A stretch of 64,000 nt of DNA from Fodinicola acaciae (GTDB taxonomy: Bacteria > Actinomycetota > Actinomycetes > Mycobacteriales > HKI-0501), in the NCBI RefSeq assembly GCF_010993745.1, contig NZ_WOTN01000004.1, positions 806,001 through 870,000 on the forward strand, in the 5' to 3' direction. The translations under genes and the position numbers were made by a program. A model generated the notes under the pieces. The model did not search any database and had not been told where the DNA came from. It saw nothing but the letters and a program-made list of their open reading frames with translations. Shown here piece by piece: positions 33,377 through 40,841 of this stretch (positions within the stretch are counted from its first letter, which is position 1; each line of letters starts with the position of its first letter).

Positions 33377-33592
33377 ATGGGAATCAACCTGAACAAGCTG
33401 CTCGACAAGGAGTACGAGACCAAGTCCCTCGCCGAGATCCTGGACGCGCCGCCGTCCGCGCTGGAAGGCCTCACGCCCAAGCACGACGAGATCCTGGCCG
33501 GCTTCCGGATCAAGACGATCCGCGACCTCGGCAACTGGAAGTACGCCAAGAGCGCGGCCGCGCTGGTGGCGCTGGAAAGCGCCGAGGAGTAG
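33377..33592 (+). CDS. Conserved 71-residue protein with helix-hairpin-helix-like C-terminus
   Basis: A 71-residue acidic protein: 'MGINLNKLLDKEYETKSLAEIL' followed by 'LTPKHDEILAGFRIKTIRDLGNWKYAKSAAALVALE'-like helices (residues about 33-68). The C-terminal pattern 'F-x-I-K-T-I-R-D-L-x-x-x-K-Y' is that of small helix-hairpin-helix or SAM-like modules found in many bacterial and archaeal small proteins. It starts after AGGGGG. Function unknown. It ends at a hairpin shared with the convergent MarR gene. Confidence 0.75.
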   Translation: MGINLNKLLDKEYETKSLAEILDAPPSALEGLTPKHDEILAGFRIKTIRDLGNWKYAKSAAALVALESAEE

Positions 33593-33600
33593 CAAACCAC

Positions 33601-33634
33601 CCGAGGGTGGCGGCTCAGAGCGCGCCACCCTCGG
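33601..33634. terminator. Bidirectional hairpin terminator
   Basis: CCGAGGGTGGCG (33601-33612) pairs perfectly with CGCCACCCTCGG (33623-33634) around a 10-base loop. It lies eight bases beyond the small plus-strand gene and covers the stop of the convergent MarR gene. Confidence 0.7.
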
Positions 33635-34151
33635 ACTCGGCGAGCAACAACATCTGGCGCAGCAGCGCGGCGAGCTGGTCCTGCTGGTCGGCGTTCAGCG
33701 CGTGCACCAGCTTCTGCTCGACGCGGCCCTGCTCGTCGATCGCCTGCGACCACGCCTTCATGCCGGCCTGCGTCAACCGTACGGTCACCCGCCGCCGGTC
33801 CTGCGAGTCGTGGCTGCGCCGCACATAACCCGACCGCTCCATGCCGTCCAGCCGCTTGGTCATCGCCGCCGGTGACAGGCCGATCGCCGCCGCCAGCTCG
33901 CCGGGGGTCGCCTCGTACGGCCGGCCGCGTCGCCGCAACAGCTTCAGCGTCTGGAACTCCCACTGCTGCAGGCCCTGTGCCTCCAGCGACCGCTGCCTTG
34001 GCCTGGACATGTGCTTGGCCAGCAGGTGGATGCGGCCGGCAATCTCCTCCGCGCGCGCGTCGAGGTCCGGGATCTCCTCCTGCCAGTACTCCAGATTGCG
34101 GTCGACGCTGTCCTTCTCCGGCACGCTTTCCGTCCCATCGACGACGTTCAC
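33615..34151 (-). CDS. MarR-family transcriptional regulator
   Basis: A 178-residue MarR protein with an N-terminal extension of about 45 residues. The HTH and wing are 'TPGELAAAIGLSPAAMTKRLDGMERSGYVRRSHDSQDRRRVTVRL' (about 92-136, split in reading). It is divergent from two TPR genes, and a perfect 27-bp palindrome lies in the 47-bp gap. It therefore probably represses itself and the TPR pair. The effector is unknown. Confidence 0.88.
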   Translation of the reverse strand: MNVVDGTESVPEKDSVDRNLEYWQEEIPDLDARAEEIAGRIHLLAKHMSRPRQRSLEAQGLQQWEFQTLKLLRRRGRPYEATPGELAAAIGLSPAAMTKRLDGMERSGYVRRSHDSQDRRRVTVRLTQAGMKAWSQAIDEQGRVEQKLVHALNADQQDQLAALLRQMLLLAESEGGAL

Positions 34152-34157
34152 AAAAAT

Positions 34158-34184
34158 TTCACTGGAGAAATATTCTCCAGTGAA
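34158..34184. promoter_or_regulatory. Perfect 27-bp palindromic operator
   Basis: TTCACTGGAGAA and TTCTCCAGTGAA flank a 3-base centre (ATA); all 12 base pairs match. It lies 7 bp from the MarR start and 15 bp from the TPR gene start, so a bound dimer would cover both promoters. Confidence 0.85.
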
Positions 34185-34198
34185 GTACGTTACCAGGT

Positions 34199-35005
34199 AT
34201 GGTCAACCTGGACACGATGTCGCCGGCCGCGGTGCCGGTCGACGATCTTCTTCGAGCGGTGACCGCGCTGGTCAAGGCCGCCAACTGGACCGCGGCCGAG
34301 CAGTTGTTGGCGGCCGCGAGCGTAGCTGTCGACGACCGCTACGCACAGGCCCGACTCGCCATCACCAAGGCCGGCATCGCGGTCGGCCGCGACCAGTTGC
34401 TCGGTCAACAAACCGCCGTCGCGGCCATCGACCTGGCCGCCGACGCGGTCGCCGCGGCCGCGGATGACACGATGCGCTGGGACATCGGCATGTTGCGACT
34501 CCGGCAGCTCTATTTCGCCGCGATCGAGTCCGACGGCGAACGCGACGCAGCGGCGGTGGCCGACCTGGAGCGTACGGCCGTGTGGCTGGTCGAGACCGCG
34601 CCGGACGAGCCACGCACCGGCTGGGCCTGCTTGTTCTGCGGCCTGATCGCCGACAACGTCCGCGACGACCGGCCGGCCGCGCCGGTCTGGTATCGGCGTG
34701 CGTTGCGGATCGCCGAGAAATACGACGACGACGATCTCACCTGGGAAGTGCTGCGGCATCTCGGCGACCACGACGACGATGACGCCGGCGACCCGGTGGA
34801 AGCGCGGCGAAAATGGGAAAAGTCGGCATGGCACGCGGCGAAGGCCGGTGTCGTGATGGGAGTGCTGGCGCAGTGGACGCTGCTGGCCACGCTCGACCGT
34901 AAGCAAGGCGACCACGCGGCGGCCGACGTACGTGCCAAGGACATCGCCCGATGGGCCAACGCGATCGGCAACGAGCGTTTCCAGCAACAGGCGGAAAGGA
35001 TCTGA
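34199..35005 (+). CDS. TPR-like helical protein of unknown function
   Basis: A 268-residue all-helical protein with degenerate tetratricopeptide-like repeats ('AANWTAAEQLLAAASVAVDDRY', 'DDRPAAPVWYRRALRIAEKY', 'ADVRAKDIARWANAIGNERF'). An acidic stretch 'HLGDHDDDDAGD' lies near residue 190. No catalytic domain or signal peptide is visible. Its stop overlaps the next TPR gene by one base (TGATG), and it shares a perfect palindrome with the divergent MarR gene. It could be a protein-protein adaptor in a response controlled by that MarR protein (inference). Confidence 0.8.
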   Translation: MVNLDTMSPAAVPVDDLLRAVTALVKAANWTAAEQLLAAASVAVDDRYAQARLAITKAGIAVGRDQLLGQQTAVAAIDLAADAVAAAADDTMRWDIGMLRLRQLYFAAIESDGERDAAAVADLERTAVWLVETAPDEPRTGWACLFCGLIADNVRDDRPAAPVWYRRALRIAEKYDDDDLTWEVLRHLGDHDDDDAGDPVEARRKWEKSAWHAAKAGVVMGVLAQWTLLATLDRKQGDHAAADVRAKDIARWANAIGNERFQQQAERI

Positions 35006-35652
35006 TGACCGACCGGGATCGGCTCGACTGGGCCAACGAACTGTACGAACGCGCGTTTTTCAACGGCGACAGCGAGGCGTTGGAGACCGGCGAGCGTGAC
35101 CTGGACCAGGTCGAGGCCGACCTGGCAATGGCCCGCGGCCGCTTGATGCACGCGCGGTTTTTCCAGGACCGGAAGGAAAATCCGCGCGAGCTGGAGCTGT
35201 TCGAGCGCGCCGCGCGGCTTTATCGGCAGCTCGGCGACCCGGCTCGTGAGGCCGACGCGGTGTTCTGGGCCGGCACGGTCCACCAAGTCATTCGCAAGGA
35301 CACGGCGGCGTCGTTGCCGTTCTTCGAAAAGTCCCGCGAGTTGGCGGTGAAGGCCGGCGAGGACCTGGTTTTGTCCTTTGCCGTACGGCATCTGGGTTTC
35401 GCCGCGCTGGAGGCCGGTGAGCTGGACGAGGCCGAGTCACTGCTTCGGCAGTCGCTGGAGCTGCGGCGAAAGGTCGGCTTCGAGCGAGGCATCGCGCCGG
35501 CGTTGCTCGCGCTGGCTGAGCATGCGCGGCATGCTAATCGCGACGAGGAAGCCGAAAAACTCTTCGACGAGGCGACCGAGTCGGCAACGGCTTGCGGTGC
35601 CACGAAAATACTGGAGATCGTGAAGGCCGTACGGAATCAGGAAGACGTGTAG
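35005..35652 (+). CDS. TPR-repeat protein
   Basis: A 215-residue TPR protein. At least three units can be read: 'ELELFERAARLYRQLGDPAREAD', 'AASLPFFEKSRELAVKAGEDL' and 'DEAESLLRQSLELRRKVGFER', then 'EEAEKLFDEATESATACGA'. It is coupled to the preceding TPR-like gene and ends inside the convergent diacylglycerol kinase gene (16-bp overlap). No enzyme domain is visible. It probably acts with its neighbour. Confidence 0.83.
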   Translation: MTDRDRLDWANELYERAFFNGDSEALETGERDLDQVEADLAMARGRLMHARFFQDRKENPRELELFERAARLYRQLGDPAREADAVFWAGTVHQVIRKDTAASLPFFEKSRELAVKAGEDLVLSFAVRHLGFAALEAGELDEAESLLRQSLELRRKVGFERGIAPALLALAEHARHANRDEEAEKLFDEATESATACGATKILEIVKAVRNQEDV

Positions 35653-36506
35653 ACACGCGCGGCGGCCGGCCGCAGGGTGATCTCGACCGGCAGGTCACCG
35701 ACCGGCTCGCCGTCCGCGTAGGCCTCGACGCCGGCACAGCTGATCCGCACGCGCTGGCCGCGCATCGTCGACACGGCCGGATGTCGCAGATGATTTCCTT
35801 GGTAGACCGAGGAAAACATCCGCAACAGGTCGATACGCGACACCGCCGAGACCATTGTGAGGTCGAGCTGACCGTCGTACGGGTCGGCCGCCGGACAGAT
35901 CCGCATGCCGCCGCCATAGCTGGTGGTGTTGCCGACCGCGACGAACATGCCGGAAAACTCGCGCGACTCTCCGTCGACCTCGACGACGAAGTCGACCGGC
36001 CGGAATGAGGCCAGCTCGGCGAAAGTCGCCATGGTGTAGCGCGACCGGCCGCGTGGCCAACGCATCCGGTTCGTACGCGCGTTGACCCGCGAGTCGAAGC
36101 CGCAGGCCAGCACACTGCCAAACCAGGTGTCGCCGACGCACGCGAGATCGACCGGCCGGGGCGATCCGCCGCCGATCAGTCGCGCGGCGGCGACCGGGTC
36201 GTGCAGCGGAATGCCAAGCGCGCGGGCGAAATCGTTGCCGGTGCCGGCCGGCACGACGCCGAGCGGCAGCTCGCCGCCGGCGACCACCTGCAGCGCCGCG
36301 TGCACCATGCCGTCGCCGCCGCACACGACCAGCGCGTCAGGGCCGTCGCTGACCGCTGATCGCAGGACCTCCGCCACCGACGCCCCTTCGGTGTGGCGCA
36401 CCTCGACGCGTGCGTTTTCGCGCAACACAGCCAAAGCCGCGCCGGCCACTCGAGCGCCGGTGCCGGCGGCGGCGGCCGGATTCACCACGACGCTGACGAA
36501 GGTCAC
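35637..36506 (-). CDS. Diacylglycerol/lipid kinase (DAGK catalytic domain)
   Basis: A 289-residue soluble lipid kinase. The ATP site is 'VVCGGDGMVHAAL' (GGDG intact), followed by 'PLGVVPAGTGNDFARALGIP' and 'DGQLDLTMVSA', all hallmarks of the DAGK/YegS/BmrU family. The GTG overlaps the stop of the flavoprotein gene (GTGA), so the two are translated together. In M. tuberculosis the corresponding neighbour pair is Rv2251-Rv2252, where Rv2252 phosphorylates diacylglycerol. It likely feeds phosphatidate into phospholipid synthesis. Confidence 0.89.
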   Translation of the reverse strand: MTFVSVVVNPAAAAGTGARVAGAALAVLRENARVEVRHTEGASVAEVLRSAVSDGPDALVVCGGDGMVHAALQVVAGGELPLGVVPAGTGNDFARALGIPLHDPVAAARLIGGGSPRPVDLACVGDTWFGSVLACGFDSRVNARTNRMRWPRGRSRYTMATFAELASFRPVDFVVEVDGESREFSGMFVAVGNTTSYGGGMRICPAADPYDGQLDLTMVSAVSRIDLLRMFSSVYQGNHLRHPAVSTMRGQRVRISCAGVEAYADGEPVGDLPVEITLRPAAARVYTSS

Positions 36507-38110
36507 GGGATCAGCTTGCCAGGGTTGAGAATGCCGGCCGGATCGAGCCGGTCCTTCACCGCTCGCAGGATCGCCACGCCGAGCTCACCCACCTCGTCCA
36601 CCATCCACGGCCGGTGGTCGACGCCGACGGCGTGATGGTGGGTGATCGTGCCGCCGGCCGCCACGATCGCGTCACCGGCGGCCTGTTTCGCCTTGTTCCA
36701 CTGCGAAACAGGATCGTCGGACTGTCCACACACGACGGTGAAATAGAGCGAGGCGCCGGTCGGATAGAGGTGGGAGACGTGGCACATCACGACCGCACGC
36801 CCGAGCGCCGACATCAGTGCCGACCGCACGCCGTCATAGAGCCGCGGCAGGTCCGCGTACGACGCCGCCGTTTCCAGCGTCTCTGCCAACGCGCCGACAT
36901 CAAGCAGCGCGTCACGCAGATACGGCGCGCGAAACCGATGCGCTCGCCAGTCGCTCGCGGAGGCCTTCGATCCACCGGAAGAAGCCAAAATCTCCGTCGC
37001 GCGAGTGGAGGCGGCGCCTTCGTAGCCGGCGACGAGTACGCACCCGCCGGTCTGCTCCTCGCCGGCCAGTGCGCGGTTGATCCCGGTCTCCGCCTCGTCC
37101 GACAGCCGTACGACCGCCGGCGTCGCGTCGGCCTGGGCCAACGCGCGCGCGGCCGCCAGACCCGAGGAGAAGTCCGGAAAGGTCCACGTTTCGTCCACTG
37201 TGGACTCCGGCACCGGTCGGACGCGTACGGTCACCTCGGTGATTACGCCGAAGACGCCTTCGGACCCCAGCATCAGCTGGAGAAGATCTGGACCCGCCGC
37301 GGAAGCCGGCGCGCGGCCGAGCGACAACACACCGGACGGTGTCACCGCGCGGAGGCCGACCACGAGATCGGCGAAAGAGCCGTAGAAATTCGAGGCCTGG
37401 CCGGAGGATCGCGTTGCCGCGAAGCCGCCGATGGTGGCGTATTCGAAGCTCTGCGGCAGATGTCCGAGAGTGAAGCCGTGCTCGCCGAGCAGCCGCTCGG
37501 CCTCCGGGCCACGCAGGCCGGCCTGCAGGACCGCGGTCTGCGAGACCGGATCGACGGACACCAAGGCGGAAAGCCGTCGCAGGTCCAGCGCCACATACGG
37601 ATGCCTGACCGCACCGACACCGCCGACAACGCTTGTGCCACCACCAAAAGGCACGACGCAGACGCCAGACTCTGCGCAAAGCGCCAGAACGGCGGCGATC
37701 TCGTCTTCGGAGCCGGGCAGCAGCACGGCGTCCGGCGCGTCCACCTCGCCGGCGCGCATGCGAAGAAGGTCGATCGTGCTTTTCCCGGCGCTGTGCAGCA
37801 ATCGCGAATGCGTGTCGGTCAGGACGTACGCTTGGCCAAGCACGGCAACGAAATCGGCCGGGAGCAGCGGATCGGGCAGCGTGACCGACGCCTCGTCCGG
37901 AGCGTCCGGCCCGGTCACCGGCAGGCCGAGCGCCGACACCAGCAGCTGCCGCGCCGACTCCGGCAGTTCGGTACGAGCCGCCGGATCTCCCCAGCCATAC
38001 CAGAGCATGGTCATCGCGAAGGCGACGGGTTCGTGAGCATCGAACGGCAAGCGGCGAAGCGCAGCGGCCACTTGCGGCTGAGGAGCGGAGCGGTTCCGGA
38101 GTCGAGCCAT
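36503..38110 (-). CDS. FAD-binding oxidase, alkyldihydroxyacetonephosphate-synthase-like
   Basis: A 535-residue flavoprotein of the VAO/PCMH family. The FAD-binding domain has 'SGVCVVPFGGGTSVVGGVG' and 'FEYATIGGFAATRSSGQASNFYG', and the C-terminal domain ends in 'HHHAVGVDHRPW' and 'DRLDPAGILNPGKL'. Its pattern matches alkyl-DHAP synthase, which makes the ether bond of ether lipids, and the M. tuberculosis homologue Rv2251. ATG at 38110 begins the family N-terminus. It is divergent from a TetR gene that continues into glpD, and coupled to the diacylglycerol kinase gene. Ether-lipid synthesis is possible but not proven. Confidence 0.86.
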   Translation of the reverse strand: MARLRNRSAPQPQVAAALRRLPFDAHEPVAFAMTMLWYGWGDPAARTELPESARQLLVSALGLPVTGPDAPDEASVTLPDPLLPADFVAVLGQAYVLTDTHSRLLHSAGKSTIDLLRMRAGEVDAPDAVLLPGSEDEIAAVLALCAESGVCVVPFGGGTSVVGGVGAVRHPYVALDLRRLSALVSVDPVSQTAVLQAGLRGPEAERLLGEHGFTLGHLPQSFEYATIGGFAATRSSGQASNFYGSFADLVVGLRAVTPSGVLSLGRAPASAAGPDLLQLMLGSEGVFGVITEVTVRVRPVPESTVDETWTFPDFSSGLAAARALAQADATPAVVRLSDEAETGINRALAGEEQTGGCVLVAGYEGAASTRATEILASSGGSKASASDWRAHRFRAPYLRDALLDVGALAETLETAASYADLPRLYDGVRSALMSALGRAVVMCHVSHLYPTGASLYFTVVCGQSDDPVSQWNKAKQAAGDAIVAAGGTITHHHAVGVDHRPWMVDEVGELGVAILRAVKDRLDPAGILNPGKLIP

Positions 38111-38122
38111 GTCATGGTCTAC

Positions 38123-38153
38123 AGTTTTACACATGCCGCAAAAACGTAAAAGT
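38123..38153. promoter_or_regulatory. Candidate TetR operator between flavoprotein and TetR-glpD units
   Basis: AGTTTTAC (38123-38130) and GTAAAAGT (38146-38153) form an imperfect inverted repeat with one mismatch. It overlaps the TetR start codon region in the very short gap between divergent starts. Confidence 0.4.
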
Positions 38154-38705
38154 TCGGCCGACATCCTGGCCGCGGCCCGGGACTGTGTGCTCGCCTACGG
38201 CGCGCAGCGGACGACGCTGACCGAGGTGGCGCGCCGGGCCGGCGTGAGCCGGCCGACGGTCTACAACCACTGGCCGGACGTACGCGCGCTGCTCGCCGAC
38301 CTGATCACCAGCGAGATGGCCGCGATCGCCGCCGAGGCGGCGGTGGACGTCGGCGACAACGCGCGCGACCGGCTGGTCCGCCAGGCCGTACGCGCCGCCG
38401 CCGCGGCGATCGCCAACCCGCTGATGACCAAGATCCTGGACTCCGATCCCGAGCTGCTGCTGCCCTATGTCTTCTATCGCCTCGGCGCCAGCCAGCTGGC
38501 TCTGCTGCGCGCGTTGGAAGTGGACATCGTCGCAGGTCAGATCGATGGTTCTATCCGCGACGGCAAGCCGGCCGCGCTGGCTCGCATGCTGTTGCTGGCC
38601 GCGCAGTCGACGGTCCTGTCGCACCGTGTGGTCGCCGACCAGTTGGCCGCGCCGCAGCTCGTCGAGGAGTTCGGTCGCCTGATGGACGGATATCTGACGC
38701 CATGA
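38133..38705 (+). CDS. TetR-family transcriptional regulator
   Basis: A 190-residue TetR protein. The HTH is 'TTLTEVARRAGVSRPTVYNHWPDVRALLADLI' (residues about 29-60, split in reading). The C-terminal half 'ALARMLLLAAQSTVLSHRVV' forms the ligand domain. ATGA overlap joins it to glpD, and the divergent start of the flavoprotein gene is 22 bases away. By position it regulates both units, as Rv2250c probably does in mycobacteria. Confidence 0.88.
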   Translation: MPQKRKSSADILAAARDCVLAYGAQRTTLTEVARRAGVSRPTVYNHWPDVRALLADLITSEMAAIAAEAAVDVGDNARDRLVRQAVRAAAAAIANPLMTKILDSDPELLLPYVFYRLGASQLALLRALEVDIVAGQIDGSIRDGKPAALARMLLLAAQSTVLSHRVVADQLAAPQLVEEFGRLMDGYLTP

Positions 38706-40219
38706 ACACCGCGCTCAACGCCAACCGCCGCGCCGCGGAGTGGGCCGCGCTGGCCGGCGAGCCGAAGGTGGACGTGCTCGTGGTCGGCGGCGGTGTCACC
38801 GGCACCGGCGTCGCGCTCGACGCCGCCAGCCGCGGCCTGTCGGTGGTGCTGGCCGAGCGGCACGACCTGGCCTTCGGCACCAGCCGGTGGAGCTCGAAGC
38901 TGGTGCACGGCGGCCTGCGTTATCTGGCCAGCGGCCAGGTCGGTGTCGCGTACGAGAGCGCGGTCGAGCGCGGCCTGCTGATGCGCTTCACCGCTCCCCA
39001 TCTGGTCCGCGCGTTGCCGCAGGTCACGCCGGTGTTCACCGACACGCCCAGCAGCGCGCACGCGATCGTACGCGCCGGCACGCTGGCCGGCGACCTGCTG
39101 CGTACGGCCGCCGGCACACCGGTGCGCGAGCTGCCGCGTTCGCGGCACATCCCGGTCGGCGAGGTCATCCGGCTGGTGCCCGGCCTGCGCCGGCACGGCC
39201 TGCGCGGCGGGGTGCTGTCGTGGGACGGGCAGCTGACAGATGACGCGCGTCTGGTCGTCGCCATCGCGCGTACGGCCGCCGGCCACGGTGCGAAGGTGCT
39301 GACCAGGTGCGCTGCCGAGCAAATGTCCGGCAACGGCGCCGTCCTGCGCGATACGCGTACTGGCGACTCCATCGCCCTCAACGCGCGCGTTGTGATCAAC
39401 GCGACCGGTGTGTGGGCCGCGGAAAACGCGCCGGACGTGTCGCTGCGGCCGAGCCGCGGCACGCATCTCGTGCTGCCGGACAGTGTGTTCGGCGGCCTGC
39501 GGACCGGCCTGACCATCCCGGTGCCGGCCGAGCGCAACCGCTTCGTGATCGTGTTGCCGCAGGTCGACGACCGGGTGTTCGTCGGACTGACGGACGAGCC
39601 GGCGGACGGTCCGATCCCGGACGTGCCGGAGCCGACCGAGGCCGAGCGTGCGTTCCTGCTGAAGATCGTCAACAGCGACCTGGACGTGCCGGTGCGCGCC
39701 GACCAGGTGCTCGGCGCGTACGCCGGGCTGCGGCCGCTGCTGGACAGTGGCGCCGGCCGCACCGCCGACCTGTCCCGCCGGCACGCGGTGCTCCGCGGCG
39801 AGACCGGCGTCATCACAGTCGTCGGCGGCAAGCTGACCACCTACCGACGGATGGCCGAGGACGCCGTCGACGCGGCCGTACGGTCCGCTGGTCTCACCGC
39901 GGGGCCGTGCCGCACCCGCCGGCTGCCGCTGGTCGGTGCGGCGCCGAGAGTGCGCCTGGAGGCCGTACGCGCGCCGCGCCGGCTGGTCGACCGCTACGGC
40001 ATTGAGGCGCCGGAGGTGGCCGCGATGGACGGCGCCGACCCGGTCGCGGCCGGACAGTCGACGACAATGGCGGAATTCGTTTTCGCACTCCGTCGTGAAG
40101 GCGCGCTGACGTCCGCCGACCTACTCGACCGGCGTACGCGCATCGGCCTGGTCGCGGCCGACCGCGCCGCCGCCGAGGAGTCGGCCGATCGTGCGGTCGC
40201 GGCGGTTTTGGCAGAGTAG
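38702..40219 (+). CDS. glpD: Glycerol-3-phosphate dehydrogenase (FAD-dependent)
   Basis: A 505-residue flavoenzyme. FAD motif 'VLVVGGGVTGTGVALDAASRGLSVVLAE' (residues about 24-51, split in reading), 'FGTSRWSSKLVHGGLRYL' and 'GVITVVGGKLTTYRRMAEDAVD' are typical of GlpD/GlpA. It oxidises glycerol 3-phosphate to dihydroxyacetone phosphate at the membrane, giving electrons to quinones. DHAP is also the substrate precursor for alkyl-DHAP synthesis, which links it to the divergent flavoprotein. It is coupled to tetR. Confidence 0.93.
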   Translation: MNTALNANRRAAEWAALAGEPKVDVLVVGGGVTGTGVALDAASRGLSVVLAERHDLAFGTSRWSSKLVHGGLRYLASGQVGVAYESAVERGLLMRFTAPHLVRALPQVTPVFTDTPSSAHAIVRAGTLAGDLLRTAAGTPVRELPRSRHIPVGEVIRLVPGLRRHGLRGGVLSWDGQLTDDARLVVAIARTAAGHGAKVLTRCAAEQMSGNGAVLRDTRTGDSIALNARVVINATGVWAAENAPDVSLRPSRGTHLVLPDSVFGGLRTGLTIPVPAERNRFVIVLPQVDDRVFVGLTDEPADGPIPDVPEPTEAERAFLLKIVNSDLDVPVRADQVLGAYAGLRPLLDSGAGRTADLSRRHAVLRGETGVITVVGGKLTTYRRMAEDAVDAAVRSAGLTAGPCRTRRLPLVGAAPRVRLEAVRAPRRLVDRYGIEAPEVAAMDGADPVAAGQSTTMAEFVFALRREGALTSADLLDRRTRIGLVAADRAAAEESADRAVAAVLAE

Positions 40220-40224
40220 AGAAC

Positions 40225-40536
40225 ATGATTGTGGCCTTCAGCATCAGTCCGGCCGCCGGCGACGACACCGGTGGCGTCAGCGAAGCGGTCGCCGAGGCGG
40301 TCGAGGTGGTCCGTAACTCGGGGCTGCCAAACGAAACCAACGCGATGTTCACCAACATCGAAGGCGAGTGGGACGAGATCATGCCGGTCATCAAGGCGGC
40401 CGTCGACGTGGTCGCGGCGCGGTCGCCGCGAGTCGGTCTAGTCCTTAAAGCCGATATCCGACCTGGCTACACCAACCAGCTCCGTGAGAAGGTGCGACGC
40501 GTCGAGCGACACCTGTCCGATCGGGTAGGTGAGTGA
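40225..40536 (+). CDS. DUF77 / thiamine-binding-like (MTH1187/YkoF) protein
   Basis: A 103-residue alpha/beta protein. 'AFSISPAAGDDTGGVSEAVAEAVEVVRNSGLPNETNAMFTNIEGEWDEIM' (split in reading) and 'PRVGLVLKADIRPGYT' match the MTH1187/YkoF-like thiamine-binding family. It starts five bases after the glpD stop and may be read with it. A thiamine role is suggested by fold only. No TPP riboswitch or thiamine gene is nearby. Confidence 0.82.
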   Translation: MIVAFSISPAAGDDTGGVSEAVAEAVEVVRNSGLPNETNAMFTNIEGEWDEIMPVIKAAVDVVAARSPRVGLVLKADIRPGYTNQLREKVRRVERHLSDRVGE

Positions 40537-40841
40537 CCGCGCGGAAAGTCCGCCGGGCAGGACTGTCCACTGTAGAGCGTTGTTGCCAACGAGCTGCAGG
40601 AAAGGCAGGCCTGGCAGGAAAGTCGAGGTCATCGGCGGGTCAAAGGTAGGACGACGACCTGGCCGGCCGGAAAAAGAAGAGGGCCCTCACCGACCACGGG
40701 GGAAGCCGGTGAGGACCTTGGAACAAATATGCCATGCCGGCCGCGACTTCGGCAGGGGGTGTGGCCACCTTTTTCGGATTTCAGCAAAGTTTAAGGTAAC
40801 CGGCGCAACCTGCCGAAGTTCTACAACGTCTGCAAGCGCTG
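40537..40841. other. 305-bp gene-free region with inverted repeats
   Basis: No convincing gene. A 64-codon antisense frame (40438-40632) overlaps the DUF77 gene and is not accepted. CCTCACCG (40685-40692) and CGGTGAGG (40707-40714) can form a hairpin. ACTTCGGCAGG (40746-40756) and CCTGCCGAAGT (40809-40819) form a perfect 11-bp inverted repeat 52 bases apart. Inside it, GGTG-TGGC-CACC is followed by a T5 run (near 40759-40775). It probably contains the terminators of the convergent DUF77 and MinD-like genes. A structured RNA is not excluded. Confidence 0.55.

Noticed and set aside
40438-40632. A 64-codon minus-strand ORF with reasonable codon use
   Set aside because: Half of it is antisense to the DUF77 gene, there is no RBS, and no family is recognisable. 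Kept only as a possibility.
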